Positions 32,942 to 42,100 of a stretch of 51,309 nucleotides of DNA are shown piece after piece. The DNA comes from Corallococcus sicarius (lineage in GTDB: Bacteria; Myxococcota; Myxococcia; Myxococcales; Myxococcaceae), in the NCBI RefSeq assembly GCF_003611735.1, contig NZ_RAWG01000030.1:1-51309 (forward strand), read 5' to 3'. The number at the start of each line of letters is the position of its first letter. The stretch's first letter is position 1. The notes under the pieces were generated by a model. That model was not told the origin of the DNA. It made no database searches and saw only the letters and a program-made list of their open reading frames with translations. Both the position numbers and the translations under genes were made by a program.

Positions 32942-33229
32942 TCAGGGCGGGGAGATGTCGCTCTCTCCCTTGCTCGTCACCCGGTACTCATGCCGGTAGG
33001 TCCTGCCCTCGCGTTTGAACTCCTCGACGACGCCGCGGCCGTCCTGGGAGATGGTGAGTCGATACCCCGTGTCACCCTCGGGAGTGCTGGCGTTGTCCCG
33101 CATGCCGTAGATCCCGGGAGGGAGCTTGAACTCCTGGCGGGGCGGGCGATCCGGGCAGCAGGCCGTGAGGAAGGCGGAGCCGAGGCCGCTCGTCAGCAGG
33201 CCCGCGAGGACGATGCCGAGCTTCTTCAT
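32942..33229 (-). CDS. Small lipoprotein of unknown function
   Basis: 95 aa from ATG 33229, which overlaps the upstream stop by 4 nt (ATGA) and has AGAGG about 7 nt upstream. The signal peptide MKKLGIVLAGLLTSGLGSAF ends in LTAC-C. The mature part is about 70 residues, beta-rich (YGMRDNASTPEGDTGYRLT). No family recognised. Coupling to the gene at 33226-33579 suggests a joint envelope role. Confidence 0.7.
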   Translation of the reverse strand: MKKLGIVLAGLLTSGLGSAFLTACCPDRPPRQEFKLPPGIYGMRDNASTPEGDTGYRLTISQDGRGVVEEFKREGRTYRHEYRVTSKGESDISPP

Positions 33230-33579
33230 GGCTGCCTCTGGAGGACGAGCTGCCGGTAGAGCTCCCCGGTGCCGCGGAGGGGCTTCGCCTCGAAGAGGGT
33301 GGCCTTCATGGCCTCGCCCGTCATCCCCTCCTCGGGGCGCGCGGCGCTCATGCTGTACATGGCCGACGCCGAGCCCACGCCTCCCTCCGGGATGAGGGAC
33401 ACGCCATCCGCGGTGGCGGAGAGGAGCTGGAGGCGGAAGAACTCGGCCTTGTCGAGCAGGGGATCACACACATTGCCCTGGAGCTTCGCGCCCGCGAACA
33501 ACGGCCAGCCGAGCGCGAGCCCCGCGCTGAAGAGCGCCGCGCTGAGGAGTCTCGAACGTTGCAAGGAATTGATGGACAT
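33226..33579 (-). CDS. Small secreted protein of unknown function
   Basis: 117 aa from ATG 33579. Residues 8-30 are a signal peptide or a single TM anchor (LLSAALFSAGLALGWPLFAG). One Cys lies in the mature part (LQGNVCDPLLDK), so no internal disulfide can form. The end (TLFEAKPLRGTGELYRQLVLQ) is amphipathic. First gene of a two-gene unit, overlapping the small lipoprotein gene by 4 nt. Divergent from an alpha/beta hydrolase gene 111 bp away. Confidence 0.6.
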   Translation of the reverse strand: MSINSLQRSRLLSAALFSAGLALGWPLFAGAKLQGNVCDPLLDKAEFFRLQLLSATADGVSLIPEGGVGSASAMYSMSAARPEEGMTGEAMKATLFEAKPLRGTGELYRQLVLQRQP

Positions 33580-33690
33580 GGAGTGGGAGCCTCGCCCAAT
33601 CCGACATGGGTCCGCCAGGGGGGCGGCTCCCGGAGTAGCGTCCCGCTTCGCCTCGCGCGTCATTCCATGTGCCGGCTTCAGGAGCTCCCC

Positions 33691-34563
33691 TTGACTCTCT
33701 CGTACCTCCGCCAGTCCACGCCGCACCGGGGCTGCACGCTGAGCTGGTTCGTGGAGGGAGACGGCCCTCCGGTGGTGATGATCCACGGGGTGGGCATTGG
33801 CGCGGCGGGGTGGCGCCCCCAGGTGGAGGGATTGGCGTCCCACTTCCGCTGCCTCTGTCTGGACAACCGGGGGTTCGGTGCCAGCCAGCCGCTCGGCGGA
33901 GCGCTGACGGTGGAGTTGATGGCGGACGACGTGCTGGCGCTGATGGACGCGCAGGGCTGGTCGAGCGCGCACGTGATGGGGCATTCGCTGGGGGGGCTGG
34001 TGGCGCTGGCGCTCGCGCACCGTGCGAAGGAGCGGGTGCGGAGCCTCGCGCTGTTGTGCACGTTCGCGTCGGGCGCGGTGCCCACCCGGCTCACGCCGCG
34101 CATGCTCGCGCTGGGGCTTCGGACGCAGCTGGGCACGCGGCGCATGCGACGCCACGCCTTTCTCCGGATGGTGTTGGCGCCCGACGAGCTGGCCCACGCC
34201 GACCGTGACGCGCTGGCGGAGCAACTGGCGGATCTGTTCGGCCATGACCTGGCGGATCAGCCCCCCGTGGCGATGAAGCAGTTCGGGGCGATGCGGCGCG
34301 CGGACTCGACCCCGTACCTGCGGGAGTTCGCGGGCCTGCCCACCCTGGTCGTGAGCGCCACGCACGACCCCATCGCGCCTCCGTCCGCGGGCCAGGCGCT
34401 GGCGGCCGGAATCCCGGGCGCCCGCTACGTGGAGTTCCCCAATGCCTCCCACGGCGTCACGTTGCGTTTCGCGGAGGAGGTCAATGCGCTCCTGAAGGAG
34501 CATCTCGACAGCGCGGAGGCCTCCCGGCAGGCCGCGGCTCCAGCGCGAGCGGGCGAGCGGTAG
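33691..34563 (+). CDS. Alpha/beta hydrolase
   Basis: 290 aa. TTG 33691 has GGAG 7 nt upstream; ATG 33667 is in frame and would add 8 residues. The oxyanion HG is MIHGVGIGAAGW; the nucleophile elbow is MGHSLGGLV (Ser); the acid is in SATHDPIAPP (Asp) and the base in NASHGVTL (His). All three catalytic residues are present. The family includes esterases, lactonases and C-C hydrolases, and the substrate is not evident. It stands alone and ends 26 bp before a convergent gene. Confidence 0.9.
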   Translation: MTLSYLRQSTPHRGCTLSWFVEGDGPPVVMIHGVGIGAAGWRPQVEGLASHFRCLCLDNRGFGASQPLGGALTVELMADDVLALMDAQGWSSAHVMGHSLGGLVALALAHRAKERVRSLALLCTFASGAVPTRLTPRMLALGLRTQLGTRRMRRHAFLRMVLAPDELAHADRDALAEQLADLFGHDLADQPPVAMKQFGAMRRADSTPYLREFAGLPTLVVSATHDPIAPPSAGQALAAGIPGARYVEFPNASHGVTLRFAEEVNALLKEHLDSAEASRQAAAPARAGER

Positions 34564-34589
34564 CGCTCGGCGCACGCCTCCTGCTGCCC

Positions 34590-35039
34590 TCAGTGCGAGG
34601 GGCCGGGGGGATCGGTGTGTTGAGACGGGGGCAGGGTCTGCTCCACCTTCTTGCGCATGAGGCGCCGGGTGGCGGTCTCCTCCTCCTCCGTCCGCTGACG
34701 CCGGCGCGCCAGTCCCTGGGTCTCGTCCACGAACCAGAAGACGACCCGGAAGAAGGCCGCGATGACGGTGATCAACAGGGAGGACAGGAACCAGCGCAGC
34801 ACACCGCCCACCCAGCCGCCCACCGTCACGTCGATGGCGTAGGTCCCCGTGAGCGGGACGAGCACGAACGCGAAGTAGTGCGATGCGCAGTACGGGCAGG
34901 ACGCCAGATAGCCCAGCCAGGTGTCCTTTCCTCCCAGCCGCTCGCGCAGCCCGGCGAAGATGCGCTCCCGGGTGAGGGTCTGGGCCATGCCCATCACCAC
35001 GGCCGACACGGCGAAGAGCTGGAACAGGTTCACCTTCAC
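34590..35039 (-). CDS. DUF1360-like small membrane protein
   Basis: 149 aa from GTG 35039 with GGAGAC about 8 nt upstream. Three TM segments: residues 4-20, about 45-65 (containing SCPYCASHYFAFVLVPL) and about 80-100 (WFLSSLLITVIAAFFRVVFW). The C-P-Y-C motif next to a TM helix recalls DUF1360. The C-terminal tail is charged (RRRQRTEEEETATRR) and cytoplasmic. Function unknown. Confidence 0.65.
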   Translation of the reverse strand: MKVNLFQLFAVSAVVMGMAQTLTRERIFAGLRERLGGKDTWLGYLASCPYCASHYFAFVLVPLTGTYAIDVTVGGWVGGVLRWFLSSLLITVIAAFFRVVFWFVDETQGLARRRQRTEEEETATRRLMRKKVEQTLPPSQHTDPPGPSH

Positions 35040-35169
35040 GCGTCGTCTCCACGTCCGGGGCGGAAGTTCACAGCCGGAAGGTGGAGACGGGGCCGGCGAA
35101 TGCCTCTCGACCCCAGGGACAGGGGAAGGCAGTGGCACGGCCGGTGGTCTGCCCTGCATCCGGGGAGGC

Positions 35170-36357
35170 TTACGGAGGGCAGGGCCGGTCGAAGTACAGC
35201 ACCAGCCTGGGCCACACGGCATCCGGTCCGCCGTAGGGCGAGTAGAACTCCACTCCGTCCGACGAGTCACTGCGCAGCCCCAGCTCCAGCCGGAACCCGG
35301 TGCCGTTGCCGCCCAGCGTCCCCTGACCGCTGCGCACCAGGCCCGTCACGTCGAACTCCACGGTGGTGAAGGGCGACACGGGCCCCAGTGATGCCAGGGG
35401 CGAGGCTTCGAGTTGTGGCCGGGTGTTCCAGGTGCGACTGCCCGGACCCCAGGTGCCCTCCACCACGCTGTACAGCGCGGGTCCCTGGGTCGTGCCGTCG
35501 TCGCGCGAGCGCAGCCGCAACACCGCGCGCTTGATGTGGCGTCCGCGCGGGTCCACCAGGAAGCTGAGGAAGCTCTCGCGCGCCACGTCCGAGTCCACCC
35601 ACAGCGACGTCTTGCGCGACAGGCGTGAGTCCGGGGAGGACGCGGACACGTAGAAGACCCGGTCCGGGTGGTTCACCTCGTAGCTCTCCACGAGGGTGCC
35701 AGGGGTGCAGTTGGCGGGCTCCGTGTTGACGAAGAGCACGGGCCGCAGCGCCTCCAGGGTGCTGTTGCGAGACACGAAGGTCGCGCCGTCGCTCGAAGCC
35801 GTGCCCACCGCGAAGCTGTAGCTGCCGTCAGCCTGGACCACCGGCGTGGCGTCCAGCTCCACCCACGACTCGTCCTCGATGGGCAGCGGGGTGGTGAGCA
35901 GCGGGGGGGCCGTGGGGGCAGGGCGGTGGTTCCAGGTGACGGTGGCTTCCGCCCAGTCATTGCTGACGGGCGACGCCCAGGGCGTGCCCTGGGAGCCCGT
36001 GGTCGCATACAGGCGCAGCTTCGCGTTGTTCACCGGGGCGCCCAGCCCCACGAAGTCGAAGCGCAGGTAGGACTCGGCCTGGGGGGCGCCGTCCGCGCGC
36101 AGGCGCGTGGTGTCTCCGAAGTTGGTGTCCGGCGCGGTCGCGTCCACGCGGGCGTCAGCGTTCGCGATGGCGTAGTTCGTCAGGCCCGGGGTCAGCGCGG
36201 AGGCCTGTCGTCCCTCGGGCAGCGGCGCGACCTCCTCGTCCGCGAGCTCCAGCGCGTCCGCGTCCTCCGTCTCCACCACCTCCGGCCCACAGCCCGCCCC
36301 CGCCAGCAGCAGCAGCAGGCCCAGGCCCGCCGCGCTCTTCGCCCGATTCAAAGACAT
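35170..36357 (-). CDS. DNRLRE domain lipoprotein
   Basis: 395 aa from ATG 36357. The lipobox is LLLLAGAGC (Cys near 23), followed by an acidic linker. Two beta-sandwich DNRLRE (CBM96-like) domains follow: about 60-210 (ADARVDATAPDTNFGDTTRL, SYLRFDFVGLG, KLRLYATTG, W-N-H-R-P) and about 215-395 (VESYEVNHPDRVFYVSASS, LSFLVDPRGRHIKRAVLRLR, W-N-T-R-P-Q). The domain occurs in secreted and surface-associated proteins and may bind polysaccharide. No catalytic domain is attached. Confidence 0.85.
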   Translation of the reverse strand: MSLNRAKSAAGLGLLLLLAGAGCGPEVVETEDADALELADEEVAPLPEGRQASALTPGLTNYAIANADARVDATAPDTNFGDTTRLRADGAPQAESYLRFDFVGLGAPVNNAKLRLYATTGSQGTPWASPVSNDWAEATVTWNHRPAPTAPPLLTTPLPIEDESWVELDATPVVQADGSYSFAVGTASSDGATFVSRNSTLEALRPVLFVNTEPANCTPGTLVESYEVNHPDRVFYVSASSPDSRLSRKTSLWVDSDVARESFLSFLVDPRGRHIKRAVLRLRSRDDGTTQGPALYSVVEGTWGPGSRTWNTRPQLEASPLASLGPVSPFTTVEFDVTGLVRSGQGTLGGNGTGFRLELGLRSDSSDGVEFYSPYGGPDAVWPRLVLYFDRPCPP

Positions 36358-36583
36358 ACACACCCCCAAGATGTACTCGGGGTTGTTGCACTCCGCGTGC
36401 CTGTGATGGGCGCCGGGTGGGGCCCGCGGCGGACAGGCGCGAGGAGAAGGCGGGGTCCCAGATGAGACAACGGGGTGCAACGCCAGGGGCGCTGGCGTTC
36501 CCAGGGGAGGAACGCCGGGAGGAGCCCTGGAGGGCGGGCGGGCAGCCGCGCCCGTCGAAGGGTGAAGGTGCTTTGATGGTCGG

Positions 36584-38050
36584 ATGATTCGCAATGGTGT
36601 CGTGGTGATGTACCTGGCCCTCTTCTTCGCGGGCTGCTCGGGGGTCGAGACGCCTGCAGGACGTGGCGGCTCGCGAACACTCCGGCAGCGCACGGCCTCC
36701 TTGTCGGACGTTTCAAGCGACACGCGACACCGGAGTCGGGCGGGAGGCGTGCATTCCGAGGAGTTGGACCTCTTGAACGAGGACAGCTTCGAGGAGTTGC
36801 TCGTGCGTGCCGGACTGGAGGAACGGGACGCATTGCCCGTTCGCCGCAATCCCTTCACGCCTGAAGACGCGAGCGAGGTGCTGGAGCGACTGATGGAAAA
36901 GCCCGTGACGCTGGGCACCTTCCCACCTCGCATGGCGGCAGGCTTCCTGCTGCGAGAGGTTCTGGAGCACGGCGAAGTCTCTCGCGAGGAGTTGGTGAAT
37001 CGTGTGGCACGGTTCGCGCGTGAGCAGGTGGCGGTGCTGCGGCCGGACGGCTACCTCGCGTGGGCGCTCGACGGGACGACACAGCAGAAGGTGGCGCCCG
37101 TGGAGTGGAAGAACGGGGCGTTTCGCGCGTCCCAATTCGAGCTGGGGCGTTTCTACAGCGGACGGAGCGGTGTCTTCCGCCACGCGGACGCGCAACTCAG
37201 GTCCGTGGCTGGACCGCCACTGGCCGAGGTGTACGACGACGCGGATGTCATCAATCGTTCCCTGGATGGCGCGGAGGACGCATTCCGGGAGCTGTACTAC
37301 GCGCTGGGGCAGGTGCTGTCCCGTCCCACGGACACCCTCGTGGGGTTGCGCAACCTGCCGGCGGGCGTCGTGGCCCTCATCGGGTCCTCCCCCGAGTATT
37401 GGGAGCGCTTCCAGCACATGACGCGCGGCGAGCAGATCCGCGAAGCAGCCCGGCTGACGACGAACGTCATCGCGCTTTGGGGGACGGCCTCCGCTACGAC
37501 GCGCACGCTGACGAGGGCCCTGGCGAGCACGGAGGCCACGGTGCCCATGCTGTCACTGACTTCCGAGGGCGTGCTGGCCGTGGAGCGCATCGCGGTCCCG
37601 GTAGGACACGCGGCGGCGATATTGAGCAGTGGGCCGGGCGCGGCCATCATCCTCCAGCGGGTGGATGATGCGGCGAGTTCGGAAGCCGCGCAGGGTGACG
37701 GCTCGCTGGATGCTTCGACGTCGAGCGGACCGAAGGCCTACTCGTCCTACAAGTCCTTCAGACGAGCGATGGGGCCGGCGGGAGAAGGTAAGGAGTGGCA
37801 CCACGTCGTGGAGCAGACGGACGGGAACGTGGCGCGCTTCGGGCCAAGGGCGATCCACAACACCGAGAACATCATTCCGCTCGAAAAGGAGCTTCATGGT
37901 GCCGTGAGCGCATTCTATTCGTCGCGCCAGTACAGGATCACGACGTCAGAGGCGCTGACCGTCCGGCAGTGGCTGAGTACCCAATCGTTCGAAGTTCAGC
38001 GAGCGTTCGGGCTTCAGGCGATGGACAACATTCGTAACGGGGTGTGGTGA
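36584..38050 (+). CDS. SitA-like polymorphic lipoprotein toxin with C-terminal HNH/WHH-type nuclease region
   Basis: 488 aa from ATG 36584. The N-terminus is a lipoprotein signal (LALFFAGCSG, Cys near 18), then a long helical delivery region, a hydrophobic stretch around 280-370, and a C-terminal 110-residue domain with EWHHVVEQTDGNVARFGPRAIHNTENIIPLE. The H-H and N-x-x-N/H pattern fits WHH/HNH-type nucleases. This layout (lipoprotein plus variable toxin tip plus adjacent immunity gene) is that of the SitA toxins of Myxococcus, which are passed to kin by outer membrane exchange. The base composition turns more AT-rich from about 37.9 kb through the immunity gene, as expected of a swapped tip. 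The immunity gene overlaps the toxin stop. Confidence 0.78.
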   Translation: MIRNGVVVMYLALFFAGCSGVETPAGRGGSRTLRQRTASLSDVSSDTRHRSRAGGVHSEELDLLNEDSFEELLVRAGLEERDALPVRRNPFTPEDASEVLERLMEKPVTLGTFPPRMAAGFLLREVLEHGEVSREELVNRVARFAREQVAVLRPDGYLAWALDGTTQQKVAPVEWKNGAFRASQFELGRFYSGRSGVFRHADAQLRSVAGPPLAEVYDDADVINRSLDGAEDAFRELYYALGQVLSRPTDTLVGLRNLPAGVVALIGSSPEYWERFQHMTRGEQIREAARLTTNVIALWGTASATTRTLTRALASTEATVPMLSLTSEGVLAVERIAVPVGHAAAILSSGPGAAIILQRVDDAASSEAAQGDGSLDASTSSGPKAYSSYKSFRRAMGPAGEGKEWHHVVEQTDGNVARFGPRAIHNTENIIPLEKELHGAVSAFYSSRQYRITTSEALTVRQWLSTQSFEVQRAFGLQAMDNIRNGVW

Positions 38051-38403
38051 TGGAGAAGCTCCAGAAATTCGTCGACGAGTTCGCGCTGCATTCAGCCGCG
38101 CAAACCGAGGCAATCATGCGAGGAGATGCGAAGGCTTCAAACAAGCACGCGAATCAGTCCTTTGCTGCATTCAAGCGGCTCAAGGCCCATGGAAACGTCG
38201 GGCGTGATGCGCTGGCGACCCTTTTTACCCATCCACGCATGGATGTGCGGACGGCGGCGGCGGTCTTTCTGCTCCGGTACCGGCATGCTGAGGCAAGGGC
38301 CGTCTTGGAAGAGGCGGCGAAAGGAAAGGGGCTCATCCCCTTCGAGGCCCAGGAAGCCTTGAAGCGCTGGGAGGAGGGCGTCTGGGCCCTGGATCCAGAA
38401 TGA
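38050..38403 (+). CDS. DUF2019-like immunity protein (SitI-like)
   Basis: 117 aa from ATG 38050, which shares a base with the toxin stop (TGATG), so translation is coupled; GTG 38044 is an alternative start. An all-helical protein (KLQKFVDEFALHSAAQTEAI, FAAFKRLKAHG, HPRMDVRTAAAVFLLRYR, then EAQEALKRWE) with the HEAT-like pattern of DUF2019, a family known as toxin immunity proteins. It has no signal sequence, which suits neutralising a cytoplasmic nuclease. A hairpin follows 8 bp after the stop. Confidence 0.78.
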   Translation: MEKLQKFVDEFALHSAAQTEAIMRGDAKASNKHANQSFAAFKRLKAHGNVGRDALATLFTHPRMDVRTAAAVFLLRYRHAEARAVLEEAAKGKGLIPFEAQEALKRWEEGVWALDPE

Positions 38404-38410
38404 AGGGGGC

Positions 38411-38428
38411 ACGGGCAGCTCTGCCCGT
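38411..38428. terminator. Short hairpin between the immunity gene and the NRPS operon
   Basis: ACGGGCAG CT CTGCCCGT, about 8 bp of pairing (a few lost to the loop), 8 bp after the immunity gene and 12 bp before the end of the minus-strand operon. It can serve both directions. Confidence 0.5.
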
Positions 38429-38439
38429 CCTTCGCGCTG

Positions 38440-39111
38440 TTAGAGCAGGCCCGGGTGCAGCCGGGTGATCAGCTCCTGCTGCTTCACCGACAGCTTTCCT
38501 CCGAAGCGCGACACGTAGGACTCCACCAGGGGCCTCGCGTCGGTGAGGAAGGGCAGGTCGCTGGGCACCATGTGCCGGATGACCAGCATGGGCACGGGGC
38601 TCTTCAGCGGCCGGAAGTCCGGGTTCCACAGGCCGGGGTTCGCGGGCGGCAGGCCGTGGAACTGGCCCACCATCAATCCCTCCGCCACGAAGACGGGCTT
38701 GAGCCGCTCCTGGGGCGCGTCGATGAGGCGCCCATAGTCCTCCGGCCGCAGGTCCGGGAAGAGGATGAGGATGGATTTGTATTGCGCATCCCGACCCTCT
38801 CGGGGCTCCAGCATCAGGAACCACTCGCGGTAGCGGAGCACCGCCGCCTCGATGTCCTCGGGCGTGAGGTCCGCGCCCCGGCGGACGGTGGGGAAGAACA
38901 ACGCCGTGTCCAGCGAGCGGGGGACGAAGGGGCACACCAGCCCCGGCCTCCCCAGCTCCGGGTGCGGCGCGGAGAGGTAGGTTTTTGCCCAGTGCACGGC
39001 CTGACGGGCCACGTGCACGTCGGTGCCAGGAGCCGCCGCGTCGGCGTCGGCGCCGGTGAGGTCGGACAGGTCGAACAGCCAGGAAGAGGAGTCTTGAGGG
39101 TGCACGCGCAT
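38440..39111 (-). CDS. DUF6875-like protein, last gene of the NRPS operon
   Basis: 223 aa from ATG 39111 with GAGGAC about 6 nt upstream. No signal or TM segment. Features recalling DUF6875 are LVCPFVPRSLDTALFFPTVR near residue 60, YREWFLMLEP, SILILFPDL, and FVAEGLMVGQFHGLPPANPG with VPMLVIRHMVPSDLPFL. Related proteins are found with NRPS genes, but no reaction is known. It starts 29 bp after the NRPS gene, so it is cotranscribed and probably takes part in making, modifying or regulating the peptide. Confidence 0.65.
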   Translation of the reverse strand: MRVHPQDSSSWLFDLSDLTGADADAAAPGTDVHVARQAVHWAKTYLSAPHPELGRPGLVCPFVPRSLDTALFFPTVRRGADLTPEDIEAAVLRYREWFLMLEPREGRDAQYKSILILFPDLRPEDYGRLIDAPQERLKPVFVAEGLMVGQFHGLPPANPGLWNPDFRPLKSPVPMLVIRHMVPSDLPFLTDARPLVESYVSRFGGKLSVKQQELITRLHPGLL

Positions 39112-39140
39112 GGAGAAGGTCCTCGAAGCGGGGCGGCGCC

Positions 39141-42100
39141 TTAGGCGGCCTTCGACAGCTGGAGGTCGGCCTGCTGTTGCAACGCGTCCTTGTCCAGGAT
39201 GACGGGATCGGGAATGGCATCCGGAAGCGCGTCCTCCACCCGCCGCAGCGGCGCGTAGAGGAAGCCCAGGACGGTGAGCACCAGGGACAGCACGCCCGTC
39301 AGCACCACCAGCAGCGCGATGCCCCGCCCCGGCCCCTCGCCCAGCACCGGCGCCAGCCGCGTGGCCACGTCCACGTCCGCGAGCAGCGGCGTGAAGACGC
39401 GGTCCACCAGCCGCCCCGCGAGCAGTGCGCCCAGCGGCATCAGCGAGCGCGCCAGCATCTGGTTCGCCGCCAGCACCCGGCCCTGCAGCTCCAGCCCGAC
39501 CTTCACCTGCACCAATGACAGCCAGTGCGCGTTGATGAAGGCCGTGCACACGCCGATGCCCAGCATCCCCGCCATGGGGAAGCCAAGCGCGGGCCTGAGG
39601 CCCATGCCCACCGCGGAGAGGCCGAACAGCGCGATGAAGCCAATCATGCCGTCCATGCGCCGCTGCGTGCCGCCCCAGAGGCTCATCGCCAGGCTGCCCA
39701 GGAGCATGCCCACGCCGTTCATCGCCATCACCGAGCCCAGCTCCGCCGCCGAGGAGAACGACAGCACCAGCGGCGTCACCAGCACGTTGGCGACGCTCGC
39801 CAGGCAGTTGCCCAGCGCGAAGAACACGGCCAGCGCCAGCAGCCCCTTGCGCTTCTGCAGGTAGCGCCAGCCCTGCGTCACTTCCTGGAGGAATGGCTCC
39901 TCCTGCTTGCGGAACAGCGCGGAGGGGAAGCGCACCGCGAGCAGCGTCGCCAGCGCGATGCCGAACGTCACCACGTCCAACAACAGGATGCGGTGCAGCC
40001 CCAGCGCCAGCATCAGCGCCCCGCCCAGCATCTGCGACAGCATCACGCCCGTCGCGCCCCCCAGCTGCGCGAGCCCGTTCGCGTGGCCGATGTAGCGCTT
40101 GGGCGCGAGCTGGGCCACGGCCGCCGTGTACGCCGGCTGCCGGAAGGCACCCGTCATCGCGCTCACCACCGACAGCACGTACAGGTGCCCCATCTGGAGC
40201 GAGCCCGACCACGACAACATGGCGGCGATCGCGGCCACGCCCATGGTGAGCGCGTCGCAGGCGATCATGATCTTCCGCCGGTCCCACCGGTCCGCGAGCG
40301 CGCCCGCGATGGGCAGCACCAGGATGCCCGGCAACAGGCCCAGCGTGGACATCAGCGCGAAGCCAGACACCGCGCCGGTCTGCTGGTACGCCCAGACGCC
40401 CAGCGCGAACGTGGACAGGCCGGTGCCAATCATCGACACGAGCTGGCCCACCGTCACGGTGAGGAACGTGCCCAGGCTGGGGGCCACGGCCGGCTCCGGC
40501 ACCGGGGGCGCTTCACCGGAGGCGCCCTGCCTCCAGCGCAGCGCCTGCCGGTGGCCCAGGGCGGACAGCTCCTTCGCCTGGTGCTTCTGGAAGAAGTGGC
40601 CGGCGTGGGGGATGACCTCCAGCGAGATGGACCGGCTGAAGCGGCCCCACTCGAGGAACTCCTCCCGGTAGAACTCCGTCGCGCGGTCGCGCTCGCCCAC
40701 CACGCAGACCAGCGGCGTGCGCAGCGGCGGGCCCGTCTCGCCCCGGTAGGCGCGCGTGTAGAAGTCCTCCGCCTCGCGGCCGTCGTGCCGCATGTTGCGC
40801 GCCAGGAACTCCAGCTCCACCGGGTCCTCGTTGCCGGAGGCGCCGCCCGTCACCAGCAGGCCGTCCACGATGGAGCGCGTGGACACGAGCCCATCCGTGG
40901 GCAGCATCTTGCTGATGATGTCGAACAGCGCGCCCGGCAGCCGGGGCATGGGGAACGAGCCGCCCACCATGATGCCCAGGAGCGGCGCGCCCTTGTCCTC
41001 CAGGTGCCGCGCCACCGCCACGGCCATCGCCGCGCCCAGGCAGTGGCCGTAGAGCAGGATGGGACCCTTCACGCGCTGCAGGGCTTCCTCCGCCACGAGG
41101 CGCGCGACGACGTCGAACTTCTGGAGCGCGTCGTCCCGGCGGGCGTAGTCGTGGCCGGGCAGCTCCACCGCGAAGAGCGCGTCTCCCGCGGGCATCTGTT
41201 CGGCGAGGTTGAGGTAGGAGATGGCGCTGCCACCGCCGAAGGGCACGCACACCCAGGTGACGCCGTCCGCCTTCGCATCCGCCCGGGTCAGCCGGTGGAG
41301 CAGACCCTGCTTCTCCGTGCTGCCGCGCGACAGGTGCTCCGCGAGCTTGCGCACGGTGGGGAAGCGGAACAGGTCCATCACGCTCACGTCGCGGCCAATG
41401 CCGCGCACCGCGCGCACCGCCTTGAAGGACTCACCGCCCAGCTCGAAGAAGTTCTCGTCGATGCCGACCTCCGTCACGCCGAGCACGCTCGCCCAGACGG
41501 CCGCGATGCTCGCCTCCAGGTCGTTGCGCGGGGCCACGCGGGGCTCGGAGGACGTCGCGCGCTCGGCGCTCGGCGCGGGCAGGGCGAAGCGGTCCAACTT
41601 GCCGTTGGGGTTGAGCGGCAGCGCGGGGATGACCACGAAGGCGCCCGGTACCATGTAGTCCGGCAGCGCGGCCCTCAAGCCCCCGCGCACTCCCGCGATG
41701 ACCGTGTCTGGCGTTGTCGCCTCGCCTTCCGCGAGCACCAGGTACGCGACGAGCCGCTTGTCACCCGGCGTGTCCTCGCGCAGCAGCACCACCGCGTCGC
41801 GCACCCCGGCGTGGGCCTGGATCAGCGCTTCAATCTCGCCGGTCTCGATGCGGTAGCCGCGGATCTTCACCTGGTGGTCGATGCGGCCCAGGAACGTCAC
41901 CGTGCTGTCCGCCGCGAGGCGGGCCAGGTCGCCCGTGCGGTACAGGCGGCCTCCCGGCGTGTCGCTGAAGGGGTCCGGGATGAAGCGCTCGGCGGTGAGG
42001 GCCGGGCGCCCCAGGTAGCCCCGCGTGACGCCCGCGCCGCCGACGTGCAGCTCGCCCGGGACGCCGACCGGCACGGGCTGGCCTCGCGCGTCCAGCACGT

